Part shown: positions 1 to 10,148 of the stretch, one piece after another
Position numbering within the stretch: the first letter of the stretch is position 1
Layout: the number at the start of each line of letters is the position of its first letter
Origin: Doryteuthis pealeii
Lineage: Eukaryota > Mollusca > Cephalopoda > Myopsida > Loliginidae
Reading direction: 5' to 3'
Assembly (NCBI GenBank): GCA_023376005.1
Contig: CM042157.1
Location: 85,653,534 to 85,717,533, forward strand
Length of the DNA: 64,000 nucleotides
The notes under the pieces: model-generated
The model's input: the letters and a program-made list of their open reading frames with translations, nothing else
What the model was told of the DNA's origin: nothing
The model's database searches: none
Position numbers and translations under genes: made by a program

Positions 1-110
1 GTTGGGGCTTGCCATAAGGCAATAGGGTTGGGAAAATCATATAGGTGCTAGGGCTTGACGTGACGCAGCCGATTGATCGGAGGGGCCTCTCCGACCGCGC
101 CCATCTAGTC
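1..110 (-). mobile_element. R1 retroposon fragment, left edge of window
   Basis: Matches the R1 stretch from GTTGGGGCTTGCC to the CCGTCTAGCC region, with small errors. It abuts the duplicated block at 113; the clean copy has unrelated sequence before 21421, so this may be a 5'-truncated insertion in the other haplotype. Confidence 0.75.
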
Positions 111-474
111 TGCCAACCTAGTACAACAAGCATAATCAATTTTTAAGGATCAACCGCCCTCTTGCCCATGTATCTCCCTAAAGAAGGGTAGGAATATACC
201 GTAATATATTTCAGATAATACTTTTTTTTAAACCAAAACATTCCACCAAAAAAATCAGTGTGGCAACCTATCCATTCGATAAATGTAAAACAGCACTAGT
301 TTAATTTCCTAATTCATTCTATTAAGTTGTTTAATGCATCAACGAATTACAATGTGAATGCATTAATATGTATTTGAAAGCTTTCAAAACGCTTTTGTAT
401 ACACAATATATATATATATATTATATATAATATAATATATACATATATATATATTTTAAATTTTGAAAATGCAT

Positions 475-830
475 CATTTTGTTTTGACGGAGAACGAAAA
501 GAGCAAAACATTGTCTTGCCTGCCGGGACATGAACCCGCGTCCCACGCATGCAAAAACAATGGCGATTTAGGCCCCCTGGATGATCGCGAAGTGCCAGGA
601 TGTTTCGGTAACTATGTACATAAATAACCTGTGAGTCAAGCGCTCGGTCTTCTGGGCAAAGTCAGAGTCAGCAGTAGCAGGTTGACTGATGCGAACGACC
701 AAAGAAATAAAGAATGTGATTTTGAACTGGCTAAAGATATTTCGACTACGGTGCGGATTTTGCAGGGCTGCTAAACGAAATGAAGAACGTGTTGACCGCA
801 GCGGAGGAAGGTTTGGCTTGCCTGGAAGAA
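475..830 (-). mobile_element. R5 SINE-like repeat, noisy copy
   Basis: Noisy counterpart of 21762-22075. On the minus strand it carries a tRNA-like B box followed by a CCGGCAGGCAAGACAATG tail. Confidence 0.6.
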
Positions 831-1660
831 CCTGTGGAACCCGCTTGTTTTGCCCCCCCTCTCGGCGGGAGCTTGTTGATAACAAAACACCTATTCCCCC
901 TCCTCTTAAAAATAAAAAATAATATTTTATTTTAAACTTTTTAAATTTTTGATACTTTCTTATACATTTTTTATAACATCAAACTCTTGAGTTTTTCTTT
1001 GTCGACTATAATGCTTGATTTTAATTAAGAATAAAATAAAATTAATTTTACTTTCAAAACAGAATATGCATTTTCAAAAATTTTAAATACAATTATATAG
1101 GCTATGACTAGAACTTTCATCCTGTACCACATTATTATATATATATATATATATAAAGATCCCTTACTGACTCATTTCTTTAAACTGACTGTGCTGTAGA
1201 TATATATCCGTTACCTTTTACCCCAGACTCTTTATGATTGGTAGTACTAGAAAACGCAACCCCTATTTTCTATATGTATTCATTAGGCATACGTTTTGGA
1301 GTGTTTATTAGGATCTACATATTTGTAAGCAAGTCTTGAAAACAAAGATGAATATTTGATAAGTTTTATGTTAGAATGGTATTGTCTCACTAGCACCGTT
1401 ACTACTGCAACATAATTTTGGCGGGTCAATTGCATCTCACTGGTGCACCTACTCTTGTGGATACATTGTACTTGATATTTCAGCTGTATTCAGAACAAAC
1501 TTCTTGCATCTCACTATTCAATATGTTGTGTCCAAGAGGGGGTGGTGGGGGATGGGACGCTTGGTTTGGCTTTAAATCTCCATTTCATGCAATATCAGTT
1601 TAAATCTACCCTTGGATTAATTTAATGCTTTTCTTTCTTCTTGTTTTCATTTGTTTAACG

Positions 1661-1843
1661 GAGAAAGACCATTTAAGATGAGACAAGGATCTGCTACAAC
1701 GATCTAGAACGGAACAAAATCGGACTAATTTGAAAAGGATTTGGAAAGTTAAGCAACAAACCATTGATCAATGGTGCTGACAGTTGGATGGAAAAAAGAA
1801 AGATTTGGCTGATGTAAATAATGGAACATCAACAACAATTGGA
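1661..1843 (+). pseudogene. Damaged copy of FAM184 exon C
   Basis: Matches 22914-23098 but the acceptor TTTAG is changed to TTTAACG and there are several frameshifting indels (for example around GACAAGGATCTGC). No open frame survives. It most likely reflects sequence error in the duplicated block rather than a biological pseudogene. Confidence 0.8.
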
Positions 1844-2082
1844 GTAGTAACCAGACATTATACCACACCCTAGTGCGAGTTTAGATTTTTTTTTGTTTTA
1901 AGAGTTAAAAATAACTTTAAAGAAACTTGAATTTTGTCTGTTGAAGTTCTTAAAATCGAGAAATTCTTTTTTTATTTCAATTTGTGTTATATATAAATCA
2001 TAGTAAAGTTGGCGGATATGGTATCTAGTTTGTCAGTAATTAACATGCACTGAGAGTGTCAAAACTCCAGGACACTTCATTG

Positions 2083-2446
2083 GTTTGGTGTTTGGTTGTT
2101 ATGGAGAGCATGATCAACCTAGTGGGTCACCTTTAATGCCGATAAAAGTTTTGAAAAGTAAATGCAATTCTTTAAATGGAGATAATACAATTATTATTTA
2201 TTTATAAATACATTTTATCTATTTTACCCCATAGATGGGAGCCAAGCTAGACCAGGTACTACACTCTGGGTCAGAGTGGGACAGTGCAGGGGCAACTGGT
2301 GACTAGAGGGGTGCTCCGACATTCCCCAAACGCTCCAAGAACTGGAACGCTCACCATCACGGATAAGTTTAAACCGTCATTCCCAGGACATGTCAGACCC
2401 TGCAAGTCACCCGCGCCTCAAAGACCCAATATGGGGCTTGCCATAA
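2083..2446 (-). mobile_element. R1 copy present only in the duplicated block
   Basis: Runs from GGTTTGGTGTTTGG to CCAATATGGGGCTTGCC. The corresponding site in the clean copy (about 23290) has no insertion: CTCCAGGCACATTATGTTCAG is continuous there. Confidence 0.75.
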
Positions 2447-2727
2447 CCATTATGTTCAGGTTTTGCTAATAACTTGGGTAAAAGTATCACCCTCACCAGC
2501 TATGGCTGTTAGATATAGTATGCACTATTAAGTAAGGATGCCTTTTTTTTTTTTTTTTTTTTTCAGACATTTTTTTTTCATTTTATTCAATTACGTCAAT
2601 GCAGAAATATATTCTAATACCCAGAAATTCTTTATGAATATCTGTTTGGCTCTTTGTTTTTTTTTTTTAATTTTGTTTAATATTTTTTGAATATTAGATT
2701 TGAGCAATTATGATATTATTTACAAAT

Positions 2728-2946
2728 TGATTGGTTTGGTTGTTGGTTGGTTTTAATGCATGTCACCCCTTATGGTTATTTTATGCCGAACTACTTCTAT
2801 TGGTAAAAAAAAGTTTAATGTTGACAAAGTATTGGATAATTTCACACACGATAATAACTACTATTTTGTTTATAAATTCAGAAGGTGTTTTTTTATTTAA
2901 CCCCATCAGATGGGGCTCTATCAGGTACTGTACCACCGCGGTAACT
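2728..2946 (-). mobile_element. R1-related fragment (GGCATGTCAACC subfamily), noisy copy
   Basis: Noisy counterpart of 23575-23775, with the TTATTTTATGCC hairpin arm and a TATCAGGTACT block. Confidence 0.6.
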
Positions 2947-3502
2947 GCTCCTAGTGCCCTTTTTACAATTGAGGAGAAAACGCTGTACCCATACACTGAG
3001 TTGTCTTGCTTTATTTTTTGAGGTCTGAATAGTTCTTTTTTGGCAATAATAATAAAAAAAAAGTATACATTACCCCCTTTTAAGTTATACAGTTTAACAA
3101 ATAAGAAAAGTAACCATGAATTTGTATTATTCATAATTAAGATTATGTACACAATTCTCCCTCATAAATATTTTTTTTTTTCGTAGGTAAAAATAATTAC
3201 TTAAAATAAAAAATTTACATAGCCAAAATTCTTGAAAATAATTTAATTTTAAAAGTATTAATTTTTTTAGAAGAGAAATAATTAATTATAAAACAATATG
3301 TTAAGAGAATGACAATGTACTTCAGACGGCAACGTGTACATTATTTTCCCTATAGGCTTATTTTTCAGTTTTACTATTATAATGTTTTAGCTTAGATCAG
3401 ATTCTCTTAGTCTACAACTCTACACTTATCTACACATGTCAGATAAATTACATAATTAACACTTAATTACATCTAAGAGTTTTTTTTTTTTATCTTTTAC
3501 AG

Positions 3503-3654
3503 GCAATTAGAAGAAGGCGCTGATGGTTAGTGTACCAGAAAGAGAAAGAAAACATTCAAGAAGACCACGTTCAGGAAATGCAGGCAACTTGTCTCAGAAT
3601 TCAGCATTCCGAGCGCAGCAGTTAGAAATAAAATATCAGTTCTCAACAATGGAA
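3503..3654 (+). pseudogene. Damaged copy of FAM184 exon D
   Basis: Matches 24318-24464, with extra bases after GAAGAAG, GTGTAC, ATGCAGG and TCAGCATT that break the frame. The acceptor TTTTACAG is intact; the donor GGAGTAAGT has become GGAAGTAATT. Same interpretation as the exon C copy. Confidence 0.8.
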
Positions 3655-3937
3655 GTAATTAAGAAAATTTCAGAGGAGCAACTTTTGTGTAATGCAAAGA
3701 GTTATCGCCCTGTGCACAATTATTTTCAATCTCGTGTTATAGTTCACGCTTAGTGAGAATTGCTAGAGAGCATATAGAGATTAGCAAATAGTATTCTCGT
3801 ATTTAAGCTTTCATTTAGAATTCCTTTCAACTCAATAATCGCGCTATTCTTGTAAAAATTTTGGTATTCAAAGAAAGGATAGGGATGGGGAAATGATTGC
3901 CTATCTCTTTTCTATCAGAAATACAGAAAATTCATGT

Positions 3938-4222
3938 AGTTGGTTGGATTTTTTTATGGCATGTCAACTCTTTTGGTTATTTTATGCAACAATTTTAAAC
4001 AGACCAATTGGATGGGATCCTAACAGTATTACCACTCCCGGTCAGAGTGGACTGGGAGTAATGACAATGAAGGGATACTCTGCACTCCCTAGAGCCTCCA
4101 AACTGGAAGCTTACCATTAGATGTTTAGTTGTCAATAGATCCTGGCTACTGTTTGTGTGTGTGTGTGTGTGTGGTGGGTATCTTACCCCTCTCCAGTGGA
4201 GGACAGTATATTCTAAACACTG
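3938..4222 (-). mobile_element. Old R1-related copy, noisy version
   Basis: Noisy counterpart of 24690-24965 with diverged GGCATGTCAACTC hairpin, ATGGGATCCTAACAG block and a (GT)n run at 4152-4173. Confidence 0.6.
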
Positions 4223-4585
4223 CCGACATGATTGACCATGTGTTGAAGAATGTGAAGAATGTAGCAAGAGAAAATGAAGCAAAGCAAGCAAGGACTTGTC
4301 TTGTGTGAGGTTCATGATTAAGGGGAGGTGTTTGCCAAAATGGCAAAAAATAAAAAAAGGTTTGATTTTCTTGCTGCAGAGAAGAAAAAAAAAAAAAATG
4401 ACTTGCCTCCTATGAAACCGGACATGACAAAAAAAAAAGAAAAAAAAAAAAAAAAGGTTCTTTTAATACGGATTTGCTGCTCATCGTAATTGGCCTGACG
4501 CAACCAATCAGAAATGAGCCACCGCAATATAAATGCAGGATTGCCCGAAGACAGGGATTGCGCGTCCGATTTCAAAGGAGAGGTT

Positions 4586-5880
4586 AGTAGGTTGGTTTTG
4601 GTTTTAATGGCAAAGTCAAACCCCTTGGGTTAATTTTAATGCCGAATACTTCTATTGGTAATTTGGTATTCCAAAATGTTAAATGGCCCAAAAGTTTTGA
4701 AAAATAAATTCATTCTTAATGCATAATACATTTCTTATAAACTCCTGTTTTCTATTTAACCATAGATGGGACCCTAACAGGTACTACCACTCCCGGGAAA
4801 TATATGCATAATTAGTTTAGATATAAATTGGTTTGGTTTGTTTTGTTTTAAGGCATATCAACCTCAATAAGGTCATTTTATGCCGATAAAGTTTTGAAAA
4901 TAAATAATTCTTAATGATAATACAATTTTTTTATAGATAAACATTTTTCCTATTTAACCATGATTGGGACCCTAACAGGTACATTACCACTCCGGGTCAG
5001 AGTGGACCAGGGAGCAAATGGGTGATGAGGGGTGCTCCAACATTCCCAAACACTCCAAAACCTTGCACCATCAGATAGAGTTTAAACGCATTCCTAGGAC
5101 ATGTAGACCTCAGCCACCGCCTTCTAGCACCCATATGATAAAAAGGGGTAGTAGGTTGGATGTTACATCCATATCAGCCCCATTGGCTCATTTTATGCCA
5201 AAGACATTTTTATTTATTCTTGATGGATACATCATTTTTTTAATTTTTTTAAAAACATTTCTTTTAAACTCATTTTTTTTTCTATTCACCCATAGATGGG
5301 ACCGTCTACAGTAGCTCCTCAGAGTGGACCTGGAGTAAGAAATAATGAGGGGTATCCACATTCCGCCAGACCTCAGACTGGGACTTCACGCACTAGATGC
5401 AGTTTAATGTCATACCCAGGGCACTAGATCCTCAGCTACCGCCATCTAGCCATATAAGATAAAAAGGGTTTGAAGCTTACTATAAGAGTAATAGGGTTAG
5501 GACGTCATATAGGTGCTGGGACTAGCTGCTTTATCGGAGGGGCCCACTCCCTCCGCTTGTCTAGCCTAAGTAAGGAGACAAAATAGTCGCAATTTGGTTT
5601 TTGGTTTTAATGGCATAATCAAACCTCAGTGGGTCATTTAATGCCGATAAAAGTTTTTTGAAATAAATCAATTCTTTAATGGAGTAATAACAAATTTTTT
5701 TATAAACATTTTCTATTTAACCCATAGATGGGAAACCCTAACAAGTAACTACTGACCAATCCGGTCAGAGTGGAACAGGGGGCCAATAGTGATGAAGGGG
5801 TCTCCACATTCCCCAAACCTCCAAAGCTGGAACTCACCATCAGTTGGAGTTTAACGTCATTCCCAGGACAATAAGTCCAA
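4586..5880 (-). mobile_element. Cluster of R1 copies in the duplicated block
   Basis: Three successive R1-type copies (about 4586-5145, 5146-5560, 5600-5880) correspond to 25343-26407. The first is split near 4798 by another R1 start (TTGGTTTGGTTTG, then a GGCATATCAACC arm) that the clean copy lacks. Confidence 0.65.
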
Positions 5881-6084
5881 TTTTGTTGGAAGAAGCTATC
5901 ATGATAATCATTGAAATAATCTAAAAGAAAAAAAAAATCAACCTACTAATGAAAATTTGGTCAGTATAAATATAGTTTTATTCTTTATTCAAACTTGAAC
6001 AAGAAAACCTCCCATTTCTTTGGCGCCTTCACTCCGTTTCCTAATAAACATGTTTTTTTTTGTTATGAACAAAAAATCGGGATG

Positions 6085-6094
6085 NNNNNNNNNN
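6085..6094. other. Assembly gap of 10 N
   Basis: Ten consecutive N. The duplicated block ends at this gap and unrelated sequence begins right after it, so the true neighbour of either side is unknown. Confidence 0.99.
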
Positions 6095-6177
6095 AAAAAG
6101 AGGAGGATTATTCCAGGGTTTTCCATACTGAAAGTAGAGGAGTAACATAGAAAAATAATTAACACAACTCCTATCCC

Positions 6178-6685
6178 AGCTATGGTTAGCAGAATGAGAA
6201 CAGGATGCCCCATGGACTAAATAAAGGGTTAGGTTCAAAGTTCCGTAATGTCTCCCGATTACGACAAGAAGGTTCCCGAGTCAGAGAAGAAATACCTGAA
6301 AAAGGCCGGAGGGCATATCGGCCGAAACGTTGTACAGATAACAATAAAGATGGGGACGATAGTCCGAATAACGGAGATAATACTAATATCTATTTTGTTT
6401 TATATTAATCTGTATTTATTGCTCTATCTATGGGACAATTTTTTTTTTTTTTTTAAATAAAGGAAATTTTCTCTTTGGATATTTCGGACTGTTGTCCTCA
6501 TCTTTATTGTTATATACACAACGTTTCGGCTGATGTGCCTTCCAGTCTTCTTCAGGTGTTTCTTGTCGAACTCAGGAGACTTTATGTCATAAACTGGAGC
6601 CTTCATGGAACTTCAAACCGAACCCTTTATTCGATGCATGTGGTTAGACTGTTCTCATTCTGTTAACCATTACAGGGTACAAGTG
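6178..6685. mobile_element. Inverted pair of Penelope-like 3' tail sequences
   Basis: Arms 6178-6395 and 6470-6685 are imperfect reverse complements. Each holds CTGAARAAR...GCCGAAACGTTGT followed by AACAATAAAGATG. This motif layout is the hammerhead-derived terminal sequence I know from Penelope-like retroelements. No reverse transcriptase is visible here. The arms differ from each other enough to be separate old insertions. Confidence 0.5.
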
Positions 6686-6689
6686 TTAA

Positions 6690-6785
6690 GCTATGTTAAG
6701 TATTCTATGTTATTATCGCCTGTGGCCAGGATTGAACCTTAGAACTGTATTAACTCAACCCTTATATCCATTGTCCACATAATAC
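6690..6785 (-). mobile_element. tRNA-like repeat fragment
   Basis: Matches 9611-9715. On the minus strand it ends with a B-box-like GTTCAATCCTGGCC. Confidence 0.5.
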
Positions 6786-6789
6786 AAAT

Positions 6790-8240
6790 TATCAAGTCTG
6801 TAGAGGATTATGAGAACGTGTTCAGTAATATTAGAAATATAATAAAACAAATGCATACAATTATAATACAACAAATAAATTTATTCAGAGAATAAATTTG
6901 CAAGTATTCAACAAATATGTAAATGTTCGAAAGGAATAGTGTAGTTGATATGTGTAATGTAAAATGTAAAAAGTTTGTATGTTAAGTTTGGAAAAGTTCG
7001 TTTTGATGTGGACAGAAATGAGAAATAGGTTTGTGTATCTGACCTGTTGAAACGTATTCTTGATATTAGTAGAACGAAGTGGTAAGAATACTGGTAGTAG
7101 TAGTAATTTGTGTTGAGGCAGAGAAGTCATTCGTTCGAACACCTGTTTCTTGGTCAGCGAGAGGAGATCTATGTGTTTGTTTATCTTTGGTTGTGTCCGG
7201 TTTGAGTGTGAGGTGAAGTCTGTGTCGTCTGCTAGTGAAATGAATTCTGTCCTCTCTGATAGCGAAATGGGTTCTGTCCGGGTTCTCTCTAATTGTTGAT
7301 TTCTTATCTATCTTTTATAATCAGGAGATAGGATCCAAAAGTAATTAATTTTTTGGCGCAAAAGTGCGGACGTAGTTGTAAACAAAATCTAGCCAATCGA
7401 TTCTGATTTTTGTGTAAACAATTGGTTTAATCACTTTTCCTTAAATCTTTGGAAAAGGATTTGTGTTCGTGTGTTTGATTTAATTACTTTTCCATAAGTT
7501 TGGAAAAAGGATGGTGTTGTATGTTTATTTTAATTTCTTTTCCTTAAGTTTGAAAAGAGAAATGTGTACATGTATTTATTTAAAAATATAGAATTGTATT
7601 CTATAAGTCTCATCTCAAAACAGGGAAATTTTGTTTTGTACTTGATTTTATATTAGACAACCAGTCTTTATGACATTGGTTATAAATTTCAGATTTGAAC
7701 TTGAGTTGATGAATCCATTTCCTCTAACTAACCATTACATCACACACCTCAAAAGTTTTCGGTATATGAAGTTATAACAAAGGAGCTTATATTTCAAATA
7801 AATATTTATTCTAGATTAAAAAGGCTAAGTGTTTTTTGTTAGTTTTTTGTGTGCATTGATCCCCTTCACCACCACAATATAGAGAACAATAGGATTGTTC
7901 ATAATTTTTTTTTGTGGCTGAAAATGAATTTTACATTTTTGGAAAAAGAATTCAATGACTGAACATATATAAAAAAGAAAATTGATGTTGTAAAGTCAGT
8001 AGGGATGTCTTACATTTTGAAACTTAAGTCTCAAACAAAAAAAAAAATATTTATCCTTTTCTTAGCTTTTTTTATTGTTAATTGTTAGCTGATTTTTTAT
8101 TTTTTTATGGAATGTGATATCAATAATAATAATGAAATTTTTGTGTCCAGTGCTCAGGTGCACCATAACTCAACAAAGGCTCATATATAGTAATTAGAAT
8201 AATGTACTAATGTCAGGAAAATGAATAGTGTACAGTCATA
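6790..8240. other. AT-rich stretch without recognised gene
   Basis: I see no exon or known repeat except a (GT)n run at 8243-8262 and homopolymers. If 5' exons of the FAM184-like gene lie here I could not find them. Confidence 0.6.
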
Positions 8241-8284
8241 ATGTGTGTGTGTGTGTGTGTGCATATGGAGGGGGAATATCAGAT

Positions 8285-8460
8285 ATAGTGTTGTCGAATT
8301 ACAGGAAGCATGGAGGTTTTGAAAGCCAACAACCAATGCAGACAGTTTATTCCATGTCTCAGCAACTCTGAGCGTGAAAAAACGTTTCCAAAAGTCATGT
8401 GAGCTATGCTGTTTTCTGACTTTGTAGGCATGCCCACCTGTTTTAGAAACATGGCGAGAT
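8285..8460 (-). mobile_element. LINE ORF2 C-terminal remnant
   Basis: The minus strand encodes TGGHAYKVRKQHSSHDFWKR, then FFTLRVAETWNKLSALVVGF. The 'FF.RVVNTWN.LP..VV' pattern is the end of the reverse-transcriptase ORF of many animal LINEs. It is short and isolated. Confidence 0.6.
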
Positions 8461-8917
8461 GATTAAAGTATTAAAAGTTTAACTTATCTACTTTTTTATT
8501 TTTTTTTATTTTAGAGAATTTAAAAAATTTCTGAATGGGAAATAAGTTCTCCCTTTTCACTGGCTGATGAAGGTATATTTTTAAAAAAATTAAATAAAAG
8601 ATTGTATCAAAATTATATAGTTAAAATAATGAGATTCCTTTATGATAGTTTCTATCAAAATAAATATTGAATATAATTTTTGAAATATTTTTGAAATTTT
8701 TTTTTTAACGGGAGCCATACTCACTTGTTGGGAATATAATCCTATAGATTAATCCCCATCAGAAATTTGTATGTGAAACCTTCTCTTATTAACATTCTCA
8801 GAACCCAACTATTAAAAGAGTTTAATGCTGAGGAATTCAACACTGCTGATAGTAATTTATATTTTCTTTCAGTGTATGAAAACAAATTACTCTTATGGCT
8901 ACCATAGAAAGTAGGCA

Positions 8918-8995
8918 TGGTTTGTTTGTTGTTTTATGGCACATCAACCTTGGTGGATCATTTAATGCTGACAAAGTTTTGAAATAGATTCACAG
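8918..8995 (-). mobile_element. R1 fragment, hairpin end only
   Basis: TTTTATGGCACATCAACC...TTTAATGCTGACAAAG is present; the rest of R1 is absent and a (TA)n run follows. Confidence 0.65.
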
Positions 8996-9015
8996 TGATA
9001 GTTTGGTTGAAAACA

Positions 9016-9034
9016 AATATATATATATATATAA
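9016..9034. repeat. (TA)n and related AT microsatellites
   Basis: Short (TA)n runs occur here and at about 406-450, 1136-1157, 21701-21738, 22391-22414, 42508-42541 and 63518-63570. Confidence 0.9.
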
Positions 9035-9120
9035 ACTATTATTCAATTACTCCTATTTTTTTAGTACAATCCCATTTCTGAAAGTAGGCAATGCTTGTGT
9101 TAAAGTGCCATGACAATTTT

Positions 9121-9608
9121 GTTTGTTTTATTTTATGGCATATCAACCTCAGTGGGTCATTTAATGCCGATAAAGTTTTGAAATAAATCAATTCTTAATG
9201 GATAATACAATTTTTTTATAAATACATTTTTCTATTTAACCCATAGATGGGACCCTAACAGGTACTACCACTCCGGGTCAGAGTGGACCAGGGAGCAATG
9301 GTGATGAAGGGGTGCTCCACATTCCCCAAACCTCCATAACTGGAAGCTCACCATCAGATAGAGTTTAACGTAATTCCCAGGACATGTAGACCCGCAGCCA
9401 CCGCCTTCTAGCACCCATATGATAAAAAGGGGTTGGGGCTTGCCATAAGGGCAATAGGGTTGGGAAAATCATATAGGTGCTAGGGCTTGACATGACCAGC
9501 CGATTGATCGGAGGGGGCCTCTCCGCCCGCCTGCCTAGCCCAAGATAGGGCCAAAGTGGAGTATTGCAAGTCATGAACTGCTCAAGGCATCACAGGTCGC
9601 CACCCACT
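9121..9608 (-). mobile_element. R1 copy, 5'-truncated
   Basis: Runs from TTTTATGGCATATCAACC to ATCACAGGTCGCCACCCAC and then stops, missing the last ~100 bases (the 5' end in the transcribed sense). A tRNA-like repeat follows directly. Confidence 0.85.
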
Positions 9609-9850
9609 AAGCTATGTTAAGTATTTTATGTTATTGATTTTGGCCAGGATTGAACCTGCACCCTATAGATGATTGTCACTTAGAACTGTATTAACTCAAC
9701 CTTTATATTCCTTGTGCCATGTGTCCAACGTAACATAAGTTCTTGTGTTCGACAAGAAAGAGCTTATCATTTGAAACGTGTATATCGCCACAAAGATGAG
9801 AACAATAGTTCGAATAATCCAAATCATCAACTTCATCTCAATTCAGAGAA
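9609..9850 (-). mobile_element. tRNA-like repeat plus Penelope-like tail fragment
   Basis: 9611-9715 repeats the sequence at 6690-6785, with B-box-like GGTTCAATCCTGGCC on the minus strand. 9750-9815 has TTTGAAACGTGTATATCGCC and AAGATGAGAACAATAGTTCG, a decayed version of the tail seen at 6300-6360. Confidence 0.45.
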
Positions 9851-9994
9851 ATAAAGGAATTATTCCTCCCACTAAAGTATTTACAAGTTTTGAATATAAA
9901 ACATTTTTCTGAACATGAGTACATTAATTTTTGTATAAACATTTTTGAAATTATGTCAATCATCATCATTATTTTCTGTTTGATAATATTTCAG

Positions 9995-10148
9995 GAAATT
10001 AAAGACAATCAAATGTCAGATCAGAAAGCTGGCATTGAAGCGTTGCAGATTGCTCATCAGGCCGCTATAAAACAACTCAAAGAAGAACATTGTCAAGCTC
10101 TTAAATTACAACAGGAACAACTCAAACAAGACTATGAGAAAAAGAAAG
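9995..10148 (+). CDS. FAM184A: FAM184-like exon A
   Basis: The acceptor is TTTCAG before GAAATT and the donor is GTGAG at 10149. It encodes EIKDNQMSDQKAGIEAL and then a Gln/Lys/Glu-rich helix ending EKKK. Length is 154 bases; it ends in phase 1. An open frame extends upstream to an ATG at 9890, but the upstream residues (FSEHEYINFCINIF and onward) are hydrophobic and intron-like, so I take the AG at 9993-9994 as the true boundary rather than a start codon. Confidence 0.85.

Larger units (their letters stand above)
113..6084. other. Indel-rich duplicate of 21421-26606 (assembly or haplotype duplication)
   Basis: The segment starts CCAACCTAGTAC exactly as 21421 does and follows it in the same order (GAACGAAAAGAG tRNA-like repeat, FAM184 exons C and D, R1 copies, AATTTTGTTGG), ending TATGAACAAAAAATC at the N gap as in 26589-26604. 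Differences are scattered one- and two-base insertions, duplications and deletions, mostly insertions and many at homopolymers. This pattern fits an unpolished long read better than ordinary mutation. It also has R1 insertions absent from the clean copy (2083-2446, about 4798-4995). Confidence 0.85.

Noticed and set aside
113..6084. A tandem duplication of FAM184 exons C and D as a real gene rearrangement
   Set aside because: The copy is riddled with insertion-type errors and ends at an N gap; an assembly or haplotype artefact is simpler.
9890..9994. ATG at 9890 as a start codon for the FAM184-like protein
   Set aside because: The residues before 9995 are hydrophobic and intron-like, and a good TTTCAG acceptor precedes the coiled-coil sequence.
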